Origin: a virus
Direction: 5' to 3' (one strand)
IMG/VR virus record: IMGVR_UViG_3300032334_001259
Location: 274,436-338,435 of that record
DNA: 64,000 nt
Made by a program: the position numbers and the translations under genes. Numbering within the stretch: position 1 is the stretch's first letter; each line of letters starts with the position of its first letter. The notes below the pieces were generated by a model. That model did not search any database, had not been told where the DNA came from, and saw only the letters and a list, made by a program, of their open reading frames with translations. This document shows, piece after piece, positions 7,237 through 15,587 of this stretch.

Positions 7237-9185
7237 GCTGCTATCATAGCATGATCTTGGGGTTTGTCAACCTTTAAATTTTCGGTTTTAATATGGGCAA
7301 TACCAAAGTTTTCACGGCGTTTCCAGTAGATATATTCCAAATACTGTGCTTCGGTAAGATTAACATCGCCATTATACTTGAATGTTACATGAACTGGTGT
7401 TTCAAGTTTAGTATTGTGCAGTAGATAATTGTAGAAATCGTAGTTGTATGTTCCAGTTACAGGATAGTTTTTAAGTGTATGATAATCAATTACACTCTTG
7501 CGTTGGAAGTCAATCAATTCATCAATAAACTTCTTGTCAACTTTGTATGTCTTACGCACAAATGCTTCAACCAAATTAAGAACATGTTCGATCTTATTAT
7601 TAGCAACAATACTAATAATAATCTTCCACATCAAACTCATGCGACGAATAGTAAAGTTATTAACCATCATCTTTTCATTACCACCAGTCCAACTATCATA
7701 GAAGTCAGCGATAGATTGGAACTCATTGCGCATAAACTCATCGCCTTGAAAATATTCATACAAGTTTTCATAGAAGTCAGCATAACTTACGCCAAACTTT
7801 TTGTTCAATACACGTGCAACATAACTTGTAATACCATTGGTATGCAGACCCATAAGATAACAACTGAATATAAGTGACTTCTTAAAATCTTCTGGTGGCA
7901 TATCTTTTGTTGCAACAGTGATTTCCACGCTCTCTTGCAAATCATCAAAGTTGTTTACACCATGGAAATAATCTGGTGCAAGGATTGTTTTAATTTGGAA
8001 CTCATCACGTTGCGCCAAGTTAAGTTCAGCATTTTCAAGCAACATACTGATCCATACTTCAATACCGTTGTGATTACCTGCTTCAAAGATGCGATAGAAG
8101 TTCTTGCGCCAAGTATCATATGTTTCACCTGGCAAACCAAGAATGAGTTCACTATAAACAGGAATATTTGCTTCTTCACAAAGTTTATAAATTTCACCTA
8201 CACGGTTGATTTCAAGGTTCTTACGCTTAATATTAGCCAACACATCTTCATCAAGACTTTGGAATGATACTGTTAAACCATAATTTGGGAAGTTACTGTT
8301 GATAAACTTGCTTACGATCTCAACAACTTCTTTCTTCTGGTTCTTGGCATAGTTAATAACATAGTTACGTGGATAACCATACTTGTAATTGGTTTCAATA
8401 AGTTTATCCGCAATCAACAAATCACGTTCTGGAAAAATACCAAAGTTAGCATCACAAATTGTAAAATGGTCTAACTTGTTTTGTCCCATCCATTCAATTT
8501 CAGCAAATACACGTTCTAAATCAAACTGCTTAATCTTGCTTTGTGTGATACTACCCCAATCACAGAATGTGCACATATATGGGCAACCACGATTGGTTTC
8601 TAACATACCATTCCAAGTAACAAGTGGATTGTCTGCCATAATCTTTTGGAATAATCCGCTTGTATATGGACTTGGAATTTCATCAAGTTTATCAATACGT
8701 TTGCTTACACCAGTATCAACACGTTTACCATTATCGTTTACAAGAATACCCTTGACACTTTTTAAATCGTCACGGTTAAGTAACATGTTTTTAAAACTGA
8801 TTTCACCTTCATTCTTAATGACTACATCCATAAATGGATAACGTTCAAAGATGTCCATCTTTTCAATCTGTGGTTCTGGACCACCAAATACAATCAATAT
8901 ATGCGGATATAATTTCTTAATAGTTTTAGCCAGTTTGTAATTATAATTACGATTCCAAATATATGTAGAGAAACCTACAATATCTGCATCTTTAAGTTTT
9001 TCAACAGCGACATCAATATCGTCTCGTCTCCATAACATTTCACCAAGTTCATATTGGTCAGTTACTTCACTAAACTGACTTACATAACTCCACAGCAGTC
9101 CTACGCTGTAGGGTAGATAAAATGCGTTAAGGTGTGTTGGACCTTGTTGGAAGTTGACACTTACGAAGCTGATTTTCTTTTTCAT
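7233..9185 (-). CDS. Radical SAM / B12-binding protein
   Basis: About 650 residues starting MKKKISFVSVNFQQGP. Residues 1-150 form a B12-binding-like domain (DIVGFSTYIWN, LIVFGGPEPQ), then a radical SAM core with NRGCPYMCTFCDWG (CxxxCxxC) near residue 200 and SELILGLPGET. It resembles the large B12-binding radical SAM oxidoreductases seen in aquatic phages and in cobalamin-dependent methyltransferases; substrate unknown. Start placed at ATG 9185, behind a late-type box AATAAATA (9193-9200); the frame opens ten codons earlier but overlaps the neighbour. Confidence 0.82.
   Translation of the reverse strand: MKKKISFVSVNFQQGPTHLNAFYLPYSVGLLWSYVSQFSEVTDQYELGEMLWRRDDIDVAVEKLKDADIVGFSTYIWNRNYNYKLAKTIKKLYPHILIVFGGPEPQIEKMDIFERYPFMDVVIKNEGEISFKNMLLNRDDLKSVKGILVNDNGKRVDTGVSKRIDKLDEIPSPYTSGLFQKIMADNPLVTWNGMLETNRGCPYMCTFCDWGSITQSKIKQFDLERVFAEIEWMGQNKLDHFTICDANFGIFPERDLLIADKLIETNYKYGYPRNYVINYAKNQKKEVVEIVSKFINSNFPNYGLTVSFQSLDEDVLANIKRKNLEINRVGEIYKLCEEANIPVYSELILGLPGETYDTWRKNFYRIFEAGNHNGIEVWISMLLENAELNLAQRDEFQIKTILAPDYFHGVNNFDDLQESVEITVATKDMPPEDFKKSLIFSCYLMGLHTNGITSYVARVLNKKFGVSYADFYENLYEYFQGDEFMRNEFQSIADFYDSWTGGNEKMMVNNFTIRRMSLMWKIIISIVANNKIEHVLNLVEAFVRKTYKVDKKFIDELIDFQRKSVIDYHTLKNYPVTGTYNYDFYNYLLHNTKLETPVHVTFKYNGDVNLTEAQYLEYIYWKRRENFGIAHIKTENLKVDKPQDHAMIAA
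7243..7270 (-). promoter_or_regulatory. Sigma70-type promoter
   Basis: Minus strand TTGACA (7270-7265), 16-bp spacer, TATGAT (7248-7243), within the last codons of the radical SAM gene and directed at the membrane-protein gene starting at 7236. Confidence 0.6.
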
Positions 9186-9192
9186 GATAAAA

Positions 9193-9200
9193 TATTTATT
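9193..9200 (-). promoter_or_regulatory. T4-like late promoter box
   Basis: AATAAATA on the minus strand, 7 nt upstream of the ATG at 9185 of the radical SAM gene. It sits inside the last codons of the upstream gene. Confidence 0.5.
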
Positions 9201-9867
9201 GTCCTGTGATTTCACATAATTGTTTTATTGTAGTTATTTTACTATCTTGATTACATAAGTCAATATACTTTTGTGTATCACGACTCCATTCAGCACCTGT
9301 CCACCATTCAAAACCTGATAACTTTGCTTTGTAAATAGAACCTTTTTCATATCCACTACCTATATAGAGATAATTTAATCCTAATTGTGCTGCGCAGTTT
9401 ACTTCAAAGTTTAACATATCTAATCCAAACTTATTTTTTGGATGCGGTATGTAGGCATTAAATTGACTTTCTAATCCACCCGTATATTTTGCAAACTTTG
9501 TGAAACCAACTAATTCATCATTTACATAATACTCCATCCAACGATCACGTTCATTTGTTACAAATGGGTCATAGATTGGTGGATATTTTTTGCTTGTAAT
9601 ATAAGTTTGCCAGATTTGTTTGTATAATTCTATATTTGGATTATTTTCTATAAAAAATATACGGCAGTTTTGTTGTTGATAATTTAGTTTCCAATTCGCA
9701 ATACAAATACGTGTGCTACGTGACTGATACCATAGGTCATTATATAGCAACCAACCATTCGCTAATGCTTCACCTTCTTCATGTGGTTCACATTGCAGAT
9801 TTACATTATATAATTGTATACTGTTGTTTTCTTGTTGACCGTAATAGTGGTCATAAGTAATCTTCAT
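9196..9867 (-). CDS. GNAT protein like arginyl/leucyl-tRNA-protein transferase
   Basis: 223 residues starting MKITYDHYYGQQ. The C-terminal half follows the pattern of ATE/Bpt N-degron transferases: an incoming strand (WMEYYVNDELVGFTKF), the LGLNYLYIGSGYEKGS stretch, then IYKAKLSGFEWWTG and a late Trp. The N-terminal part (LANGWLLYNDLWYQSRSTRI) also recalls ATE_N but lacks its Cys cluster. Such enzymes move an amino acid from tRNA to a protein N-terminus, tagging it for ClpS/ClpAP; the window also encodes ClpS (54678-55004). Other GNAT roles are possible. Start at 9867 behind a TATAATTA box. Confidence 0.5.
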   Translation of the reverse strand: MKITYDHYYGQQENNSIQLYNVNLQCEPHEEGEALANGWLLYNDLWYQSRSTRICIANWKLNYQQQNCRIFFIENNPNIELYKQIWQTYITSKKYPPIYDPFVTNERDRWMEYYVNDELVGFTKFAKYTGGLESQFNAYIPHPKNKFGLDMLNFEVNCAAQLGLNYLYIGSGYEKGSIYKAKLSGFEWWTGAEWSRDTQKYIDLCNQDSKITTIKQLCEITGQ

Positions 9868-9872
9868 ACAGG

Positions 9873-9880
9873 TAATTATA
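9873..9880 (-). promoter_or_regulatory. Late-type box, possibly bidirectional
   Basis: TATAATTA on the minus strand ends 5 nt before the ATG at 9867; the same bases read GGTAATTA-TAG toward the plus-strand ATG at 9882. The two genes diverge with their starts only 14 bp apart, so one small element may serve both. Confidence 0.4.
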
Positions 9881-9881
9881 G

Positions 9882-10376
9882 ATGGTTGACATAGATATCG
9901 CAAAAAGTAAAATCAGCGATTGGATAATTAATTTTTTAGATGTTCCGCAAGAAACACTTAATAACATTGCTCCTTGTCCTTATGCTAAAAATGCATTATT
10001 GGGTAATAAAATAAAGTTTGTTGCTGGTGGTGAAAACATAATAGATGATATGTTATATTTTCATTATCGTTGGGATTTTAATTATGACGGTGTAGTTATA
10101 GTATATCCAAAAACAATTGATGCTGACCGTTTTGTAAACAGTGTGGCAGAAGTCAATACTGGGTATTATACTTTTAGTGGATTGCTTGCACTTGAAGATC
10201 ATCCACAAATAGATGAAACTATTGCTGGTGTTAATTTAAATAATGGCGATTATGCATTGGTCATTATTCAACCAGCAGTTAAGCTACAAAAAGCTATGAA
10301 AATTTTACAAACCAAAGGTTATTATAAAAACTGGACACAGCAAGATTTAGACAATGTTGTTAATTGGAGATGGTAA
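9882..10376 (+). CDS. Unknown protein upstream of amidinotransferase
   Basis: 164 residues starting MVDIDIAKSKISDW. A CPYAK motif near residue 31 and the strands KIKFVAGG and DGVVIVYP give a weak resemblance to DUF1415-type proteins (CPFAK motif); I do not assign a function. It ends exactly where the amidinotransferase begins (10376/10377), so the two are co-translated and probably work together. Confidence 0.65.
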   Translation: MVDIDIAKSKISDWIINFLDVPQETLNNIAPCPYAKNALLGNKIKFVAGGENIIDDMLYFHYRWDFNYDGVVIVYPKTIDADRFVNSVAEVNTGYYTFSGLLALEDHPQIDETIAGVNLNNGDYALVIIQPAVKLQKAMKILQTKGYYKNWTQQDLDNVVNWRW

Positions 10377-11429
10377 TTGTATAGCGTTTACCAACATTGG
10401 GACAAACTTAAAACGTGTGTAGTTGGTCAAAGTTATCCACCAGAATTTTATAGTTATATTACTAATCCCCGTGTTCGCAACGTTATGGAACGTATTGCCA
10501 TTGAGACAGAAGAAGACTATCAAAAATTAATTACATTATTAAAAAGTTTTGATGTTAAAATATTACGTCCTGAATTGAAAGATTCAATTGAATTTTATAA
10601 AATTGAAAATAAAAAATACTCACCTCCACCAATGAATCCACGTGATGATTCTGGCATGTTTGGAAATACTTTTTACATCAACAACCATTTTGATTTTTAT
10701 ACTAACATTATTAAAGATATACAAAATACTAATACAGTAATACAAGGTAAAAATATTAACACAGCCTCAATAACAAGAATAGGCAAAGATTTGTATTTTG
10801 GAACACCATCTGAAAAAGATTTATACAAATTTATTGAACCTAAGTTTGCACATAAAGAAAAATTTTTAAAACAAAAAGAAAAAATTTTAAAACAACATAT
10901 GGTAAAACAAACAGAGAATTTTCCATCTTATAGATGTCATGTTGTTAAAAGTGAAGGACACATTGATGGATGTTTTTGTCCAGTTGTTCCAGGTCTTATT
11001 GTAAGTTTATATAATGTTCAAACTTACAGTAAATCATTTCCTAAATGGGAAGTTATATATTTGCCAAATCAAAGTTTTAATGTAATTGAGTCTTTTAGAA
11101 AACTAAAAAATAAAAATAATGGTAAATGGTGGATACCAGGTGAAGAATTAAATGATGATTTAACTGATTTTATTGAATCATGGTTAAATCATTGGGTAGG
11201 ATATGTTGAAGAAACAGTTTTTGATGTTAATATGTTGGTAATTGATAAAAAAAATGTAGTTTGTAACAACTACAACAAAACTGTGTTTGATGCTTTTGAT
11301 AGGCATGGTATAACACCTCATGTAATCAATTTTAGACATCGTTATTTTTGGGATGGTGGTCTACATTGTATTACAAGCGATTTAGACCGTGATGGTGTTA
11401 TGGAAGATTATTTTCCAGAAAGACTTTGA
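10377..11429 (+). CDS. Amidinotransferase-family protein (GATM-like)
   Basis: 350 residues in the guanidino-group-modifying superfamily. Visible motifs: CVVG at the start, PRDDSGMFGN (Asp of the substrate pocket), EGHIDGCFCPVVPGL (catalytic His with Asp), and GGLHCITSD at the C-terminus (catalytic Cys). Members move an amidino group from arginine to an amine or hydrolyse guanidines. Substrate here unknown; glycine, lysine or a phage-made amine are options. It starts with TTG at 10377, with GGAGATGG upstream, right after the 164-residue gene. Ends converge on the cyclotransferase gene with a 22-nt overlap. Confidence 0.82.
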   Translation: MYSVYQHWDKLKTCVVGQSYPPEFYSYITNPRVRNVMERIAIETEEDYQKLITLLKSFDVKILRPELKDSIEFYKIENKKYSPPPMNPRDDSGMFGNTFYINNHFDFYTNIIKDIQNTNTVIQGKNINTASITRIGKDLYFGTPSEKDLYKFIEPKFAHKEKFLKQKEKILKQHMVKQTENFPSYRCHVVKSEGHIDGCFCPVVPGLIVSLYNVQTYSKSFPKWEVIYLPNQSFNVIESFRKLKNKNNGKWWIPGEELNDDLTDFIESWLNHWVGYVEETVFDVNMLVIDKKNVVCNNYNKTVFDAFDRHGITPHVINFRHRYFWDGGLHCITSDLDRDGVMEDYFPERL

Positions 11430-11887
11430 TATTCATTATATAAATCATAATAAGCATCGCTTACTTGTTGCGGTGTAATACCAGCATGACGAAATCCATT
11501 TAAGATAGACCTTACATAACTCATACTTGGTAAATCACCATCTAAACTTTCACGTGCTACAGGTGTCATATAATATACCCATGCTTCATAACGTTTTCCA
11601 CCACTTATAACTGGAACAGTTTTACGACCATAAAAACGTGGGTAACCTTCAACTGCATCTAACTCACGAATATAATCAGTTGGCAATTCCCAAAGAACAC
11701 CATCTACACTGCTACCACCACGTTCATAAACATTTGCAAATCTTGCAAATTCATAAGCATAATTTTGTAGCACTGCAGGTCCAATAAATTTAGCACCAGG
11801 CATCATTTGTGGATCAGTAAGCATACCATAAGCGAAGTAATAAATTGGTTCACCACCTGCTTCTGTAATAATATCTTTTACTTGCAT
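11408..11887 (-). CDS. Gamma-glutamylcyclotransferase-like, with capsid-targeting-like leader
   Basis: 159 residues. After a 12-residue leader comes the GGCT/AIG2 fold: YYFAYGMLTDPQMM (glycine loop), then LDAVEGYPRFYG with the catalytic Glu. These enzymes release 5-oxoproline from gamma-glutamyl peptides or glutathione. The leader MQVKDIITE followed by AGG matches the T4 internal-protein pattern, where the prohead protease cuts after I-x-E or L-x-E before A, G or S. A late box AATAAATA lies 4 nt before the ATG. It may be packed in the capsid and injected to alter host glutathione (inference). Confidence 0.78.
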   Translation of the reverse strand: MQVKDIITEAGGEPIYYFAYGMLTDPQMMPGAKFIGPAVLQNYAYEFARFANVYERGGSSVDGVLWELPTDYIRELDAVEGYPRFYGRKTVPVISGGKRYEAWVYYMTPVARESLDGDLPSMSYVRSILNGFRHAGITPQQVSDAYYDLYNEYQSLSGK

Positions 11888-11890
11888 ATG

Positions 11891-12289
11891 TTATTTATTG
11901 CGGTCTTTCCAGACTTCATCATTGGCAATGGGTTGCAAAAAATGTATTAGTGCACCTTCCATTGCACTTAACTCAGTTTCTTTTTGCAGTGGAATATAAT
12001 ATGTTTTCCAAAATTCAGTAGGATAATTAGAATTTTCCAATAAAGTTTTCCAACCTTCTGGCATGTAGATATTTTTATTACCAATAGTTTTTTGATAGTG
12101 CATATCTTGACGGGTTCTAATATTACCTTTGCCTATATAGACAATATCAGTATTATTATGAACAATAATATAAACACCACGCATTTTTTGTCTTGGTATT
12201 TTACGCCAATCTAAAAAAGATATTTCTTTTATTTCACAATCAATATTAAAAAAATCAGAGCATTTTTTTACTGTATCTAATATTTTCAT
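11891..12289 (-). CDS. GIY-YIG domain protein
   Basis: 132 residues. GVYIIVHNNTDIVYIGKGN near residue 38 is the GIY-YIG signature, followed by a catalytic-type Arg (RTRQ) and a Glu in MEGALIHF. This family makes single DNA strand cuts in homing or repair enzymes. It stands beside tRNA-Arg and between phage genes. Ribosome site AGGTGA before ATG 12289. The end of the gene contains the late box for the next gene. Confidence 0.78.
   Translation of the reverse strand: MKILDTVKKCSDFFNIDCEIKEISFLDWRKIPRQKMRGVYIIVHNNTDIVYIGKGNIRTRQDMHYQKTIGNKNIYMPEGWKTLLENSNYPTEFWKTYYIPLQKETELSAMEGALIHFLQPIANDEVWKDRNK
11892..11899 (-). promoter_or_regulatory. T4-like late promoter box
   Basis: AATAAATA on the minus strand, 4 nt upstream of the ATG at 11887 (cyclotransferase). 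It overlaps the stop codon of the GIY-YIG gene. Confidence 0.55.
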
Positions 12290-12303
12290 AAATCACCTGT
12301 TAA

Positions 12304-12380
12304 TGGCGATCTCACGTGGACTCGAACCACGACTCTGCCGCTTAGAAGGCGGCCGCTTTGTCCAGTTAAGCTATGAGACC
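12304..12380 (-). tRNA. tRNA-Arg (anticodon TCT)
   Basis: 77 nt with CCA encoded (12304-12306). Anticodon stem GCCGC/GCGGC holds the loop CTTCTAA, anticodon TCT, reading AGA/AGG. Acceptor GGTCTCA/TGAGATC and a normal T arm are present. The upstream protein gene (12366-12737) runs 15 nt into its 5' end. Confidence 0.92.
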
Positions 12381-12737
12381 ATCTAAATTAAATTCATCTT
12401 CCAAATATATTTTATCTACTTTTTGTATAAAGCTATTTGATAATCTTTTTGGTATAATTGTTTTACATATTCTTATACTAACATCATGTGTTATTTTGTC
12501 AACTGCATTATTATGTCTTTGATCAATTACTAAACATAAAGTTTTACTAGCCTTATATATTTTACTAAAAGTTGCCACACGGTTAGTAATGTATTCACTA
12601 TAACCTACTTGAATTACTCCACCTTTGTAGGGTGTGTCTTGTGATACTTCAAACTCATCAATAACTTTTAGATTTGTATCTTGACGAAGTAATTGTGAAA
12701 TTTTTTCTATATCTTCAACAAGAAATAAAATTTTCAT
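12366..12737 (-). CDS. Unknown protein ending inside a tRNA gene
   Basis: 123 residues, starting MKILFLVEDIEKIS; ATG overlaps the nucleosidase stop as ATGA. No recognised domain; the protein is mixed alpha/beta with a basic centre (KASKTLCLVIDQRHNN). Its stop (12366) lies 15 nt inside the 5' end of tRNA-Arg on the same strand, so processing of the tRNA from a joint transcript would cut the messenger near its stop. Confidence 0.6.
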   Translation of the reverse strand: MKILFLVEDIEKISQLLRQDTNLKVIDEFEVSQDTPYKGGVIQVGYSEYITNRVATFSKIYKASKTLCLVIDQRHNNAVDKITHDVSIRICKTIIPKRLSNSFIQKVDKIYLEDEFNLDGLIA

Positions 12738-13267
12738 ACTAATATTTCTAAAAATTTTTCCGCACCCTTGTGCATATTTTCTTTCCAGTGTGCACTTGCA
12801 TCTTCATCTGCAAAATCAGTCATGTATTTGTAGCATTCAAATTGTTTATTAAATCTTTTACATACTTTTGCAATAGCATATGCTTCCATATCAACAGCGT
12901 CAGTTAATAATTCAGGTTTAGATTTTACAAAGTTATCACCAGTGCTCAATGTGAACACACTATCATTCAGAACAATAGGACCACCATCATCTTCAAATGG
13001 TGTATAACCTAACTGTGTAAGTGGTCTTGTATCCATATCACGTTGATAAACAGTTCCAATATTGATTAACCGTCCAATAATATCTTTATTAAGTGCACCC
13101 GCTGTTCCATAGTTTATAATTTTAGAACAATTAGGATCTAATGCACAAATCTTCGTTGCGGCAATAGTTGCATTTATTTTTCCAACACCAGTATAAACTA
13201 TGCTTATACCAAGTGAATCAAACTTAATTGGAAATTCTGGTTCAAGTGCAACTAATATGTAAATCAT
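12734..13267 (-). CDS. Nucleoside phosphorylase/MTA-SAH nucleosidase-like
   Basis: 177 residues, shorter than the usual 230 of MTAN. Motifs: TGVGKINATIAAT (substrate loop), NYGTAGAL (phosphate or ribose site), VDMEAYAIAKVC (purine and ribose Glu/Met) and MTDFADEDA (catalytic Asp), all in family order. MTAN-type enzymes split MTA, SAH and 5'-deoxyadenosine, the products of SAM-consuming enzymes encoded here (radical SAM, SpeD-like, methyltransferase). A short central part is missing relative to the family. No clear ribosome site before ATG 13267. Confidence 0.82.
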   Translation of the reverse strand: MIYILVALEPEFPIKFDSLGISIVYTGVGKINATIAATKICALDPNCSKIINYGTAGALNKDIIGRLINIGTVYQRDMDTRPLTQLGYTPFEDDGGPIVLNDSVFTLSTGDNFVKSKPELLTDAVDMEAYAIAKVCKRFNKQFECYKYMTDFADEDASAHWKENMHKGAEKFLEILV

Positions 13268-13281
13268 AATAAAAAAAATAA

Positions 13282-13367
13282 TGGCGGAGCGTATAGGAAT
13301 CGAACCTATTCAACCTTTCGGTTGTACACATTAGCAGTGTGCTGCATTACCGGCCTGCCCACGCTCC
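13282..13367 (-). tRNA. tRNA-Ser (anticodon GCT)
   Basis: 86 nt including CCA, with the long variable arm expected of tRNA-Ser (ACAACC/GGTTGA pairing region). Loop CTGCTAA gives anticodon GCT, reading AGC/AGU. The endonuclease-like gene at 13331-14062 ends inside its 5' half. Confidence 0.9.
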
Positions 13368-14062
13368 ATTATTTTACTTATATCATCCTTTTTCCATACT
13401 GTCAACTTATTTTTAAACTGTTGCCATTTACAACGGTCTAAATCTGTTTCATAACCCTTAACTTCTAAATACCCACCCAATTCTTCAACATAAAAGTCTG
13501 GAGTATAGTGACTTATTTTACCAGATAAATTTACATAAGCAAATCTTTCAGTGTTTCTTTTCCAATTCCAATTTTGGGAATCCATATATTGTGCAGCTTT
13601 AAGTTCCCAAGTTCCATCTAACAAAACTTCACCAGCAATAGGACTAATGTATTTTATTTTTTTGCATCTACCCGCTTTTGGCATCCATCCAGTTTCATAT
13701 CTTGATAAAATAATTTCTCTATGCCTGTCTCTAAATTTTTGTTTTTTTTCTTCGCTAAAAGTATGCCAATTTGTTTTTCCTAAATTTGCATTACGTAATT
13801 TTTCTTTTTGAATTATAGCACCTTGCGGTCCAAATATTTCATCGTATGTTTTTCCTTTAAGACTTGTTCCATTCGATGAACCTTTAGGATGTCCATTTTT
13901 CCAATAATTATTGCCTAAATCTTTTCTTAAATTTTTTATTTTTGAACGATTTATTTCTTTCATTCCATTACAGGAACTTGTAGATTTACAACAACAATTT
14001 TTTCCATTTTTTAATTTGTATTTTGCTTCTGTTCCGCAACCATAATCACATAAATCTGTCAT
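13331..14062 (-). CDS. Homing-endonuclease-like protein, stop inside tRNA-Ser
   Basis: 243 residues. N-terminal Cys-rich segment (CDYGCG ... CCCKSTSSC) looks zinc-binding; the middle has NUMOD3-like stretches (GKTYDEIFGPQG); the C-terminus has the PD-(D/E)XK-like core SHYTPDFYVEELGGYLEVKG with PD ... ExK spacing. This suggests a free-standing homing or VSR-type nuclease. A late box TATAAATA (14068-14075) ends 5 nt before the ATG. The last codons (13331-13367) overlap the 5' end of tRNA-Ser, so the gene and tRNA may move as one cassette. Confidence 0.7.
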   Translation of the reverse strand: MTDLCDYGCGTEAKYKLKNGKNCCCKSTSSCNGMKEINRSKIKNLRKDLGNNYWKNGHPKGSSNGTSLKGKTYDEIFGPQGAIIQKEKLRNANLGKTNWHTFSEEKKQKFRDRHREIILSRYETGWMPKAGRCKKIKYISPIAGEVLLDGTWELKAAQYMDSQNWNWKRNTERFAYVNLSGKISHYTPDFYVEELGGYLEVKGYETDLDRCKWQQFKNKLTVWKKDDISKIMERGQAGNAAHC

Positions 14063-14067
14063 ATAAT

Positions 14068-14075
14068 TATTTATA
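14068..14075 (-). promoter_or_regulatory. T4-like late promoter box
   Basis: Perfect TATAAATA on the minus strand, then 5 nt (ATTAT), then the ATG at 14062. A start point about 6 nt after the box would give a leaderless message. Confidence 0.6.
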
Positions 14076-14110
14076 CAAAATAATTAAAAAGGTGCTTTTA
14101 ACCTCTAAAT

Positions 14111-14184
14111 TGGTAGGCGATGACAGAATCGAACTGCCGTAGCCGCCGTGTAAAAGCGGAGTTTTACCATTAAACTAATCGCCC
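14111..14184 (-). tRNA. tRNA-Val (anticodon TAC)
   Basis: 74 nt, CCA encoded. The anticodon stem CCGCT/GGCGG (one G-U pair) holds the loop TTTACAC, anticodon TAC. Acceptor GGGCGAT/ATCGCCT starts with a G-U pair; the T arm GGCAG-TTCGATT-CTGTC is normal. Confidence 0.88.
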
Positions 14185-14205
14185 CAATAGTTTATATATA
14201 TCATA

Positions 14206-14793
14206 TTATCCAATTTTGTCAACTATTATTTTAAATAATTTTTCTGCCATTATTTCATGTGCAATTTCATCAGGATGACCATCAGGCAGTTTATGTGGAT
14301 ATGTTATGCTACACATGTTTTCACTATTAAACCAAATATAATTGTTGTCAATATTTTGACAGTAATGGTTAATAGGCATTACATCAAAGAATACATAAGG
14401 AACTTTATTGTGATTAAGATATGCAGAAAAAAGTTTTACTTGATTTATGAACTTTTCATAATAATATAATTCATCATAATAATCATGCCAGAATATATTT
14501 TCAAACTCTGTTAAACCACGGCGATTTGGAATGGTTGTAAATTTTTTACCAGTTTTATTATCTTTAAATTCTACACGACTTGGCTGTGTAAATCCGCAGA
14601 CAACAAAGCTATTATGTAAATCTTTTTCAATTATACTTTGTATAATATGTTCATTACCCATGCCCTCTCGTGCAAGATTAATGACACTTAAGTTTAATTT
14701 TTCAGCCAGCAAATACGGCCAAGAATTAATTGCGTTCTTTAATCCATATCCACTGGTAAAACTACAACCACTACATATTAATTTTGAAAACAT
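14206..14793 (-). CDS. SGNH-like protein (1 of 5)
   Basis: 195 residues. N-terminal SGCSFTSGYG is the block-I Gly-x-Ser motif of SGNH/GDSL hydrolases, followed by NLAREGMGNEHI (block II/III-like) and a C-terminal DGHPDEIAHE with the Asp-x-x-His pair. Such proteins cleave esters, often acetyl groups on glycans. The start overlaps the end of another SGNH gene by 16 nt. Tailing enzyme, glycan modifier or structural protein are all possible in a phage. Confidence 0.7.
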   Translation of the reverse strand: MFSKLICSGCSFTSGYGLKNAINSWPYLLAEKLNLSVINLAREGMGNEHIIQSIIEKDLHNSFVVCGFTQPSRVEFKDNKTGKKFTTIPNRRGLTEFENIFWHDYYDELYYYEKFINQVKLFSAYLNHNKVPYVFFDVMPINHYCQNIDNNYIWFNSENMCSITYPHKLPDGHPDEIAHEIMAEKLFKIIVDKIG

Positions 14794-15587
14794 TCAACAA
14801 TCTTTGGTAATATAAGTTGTAACCAATCAATATGTGCATTGTGACCAGGATGATTACCACATTTTGGATAATCTTTTGCCCATTCGTTAAATGCTGCATC
14901 ACGATACCAATGAGTCCAGTCTAGATCATATAATCCACTATTGATAATATCATTTGGCTGTGGTTTAAAAAGTTCGTCACTAGCACTGCAAAAGAAATAC
15001 GGTATGTTTCTTTGTTTACAAAACATTTCTAGAAACATCATTTCTTTTAATGAATTATAATTATGATAGCTGTAATCACCAGTTACTTTATAAAAACTGT
15101 CACTTGCATGTACAATTCCAATTTCATTTAATTTATTATGTTGTTCAAGAAAAAATTTTCTTTGTTTTTCATCTAATCCGTTTGGGAAAAATTCCATCTT
15201 TTCATCAAAAGATAAACCATGCCATGCGTTAAAATTTATCCAATAATCGTCAATATCAAAACGTGCTGCAACAATTGGATTTTTAACTATAGTATTGTAT
15301 GGGTGCATGTTGCGAATTCGTATTTCACTGCGATGAGTGTATGTCCACATAACCGCAACACATAATTCTTTATCTTTATTATCATTAATTGCTTTTATAA
15401 TACGGCGGCTAATAGTATTATTTGCACCACCTGGTTTAGCAACACAAATATATTCCATATTATACTGCCTTGCTAAAAGAGCACTCCAAGTTTGTTGACT
15501 TGGAGTGTGTTCTGTGCTACTAAATTTATCATCACCTAGTTCACTTCCCCAAGTGAAACTATCACCGCCTGCAATAAGGGTTGGCAT
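14778..15587 (-). CDS. SGNH-like protein (2 of 5)
   Basis: 269 residues. GGDSFTWGSELGD at the N-terminus (nucleophile Ser), AKPGGANNTISRR (Gly/Asn blocks) and near the end GNHPGHNAHIDWLQ (His). Similar phage proteins are common in T4-like marine viruses without known substrate. Its ATG overlaps the endolysin stop as TAATG (15587), so it is cotranslated with the endolysin; a role in lysis or glycan removal is possible. Confidence 0.72.
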   Translation of the reverse strand: MPTLIAGGDSFTWGSELGDDKFSSTEHTPSQQTWSALLARQYNMEYICVAKPGGANNTISRRIIKAINDNKDKELCVAVMWTYTHRSEIRIRNMHPYNTIVKNPIVAARFDIDDYWINFNAWHGLSFDEKMEFFPNGLDEKQRKFFLEQHNKLNEIGIVHASDSFYKVTGDYSYHNYNSLKEMMFLEMFCKQRNIPYFFCSASDELFKPQPNDIINSGLYDLDWTHWYRDAAFNEWAKDYPKCGNHPGHNAHIDWLQLILPKIVECFQN

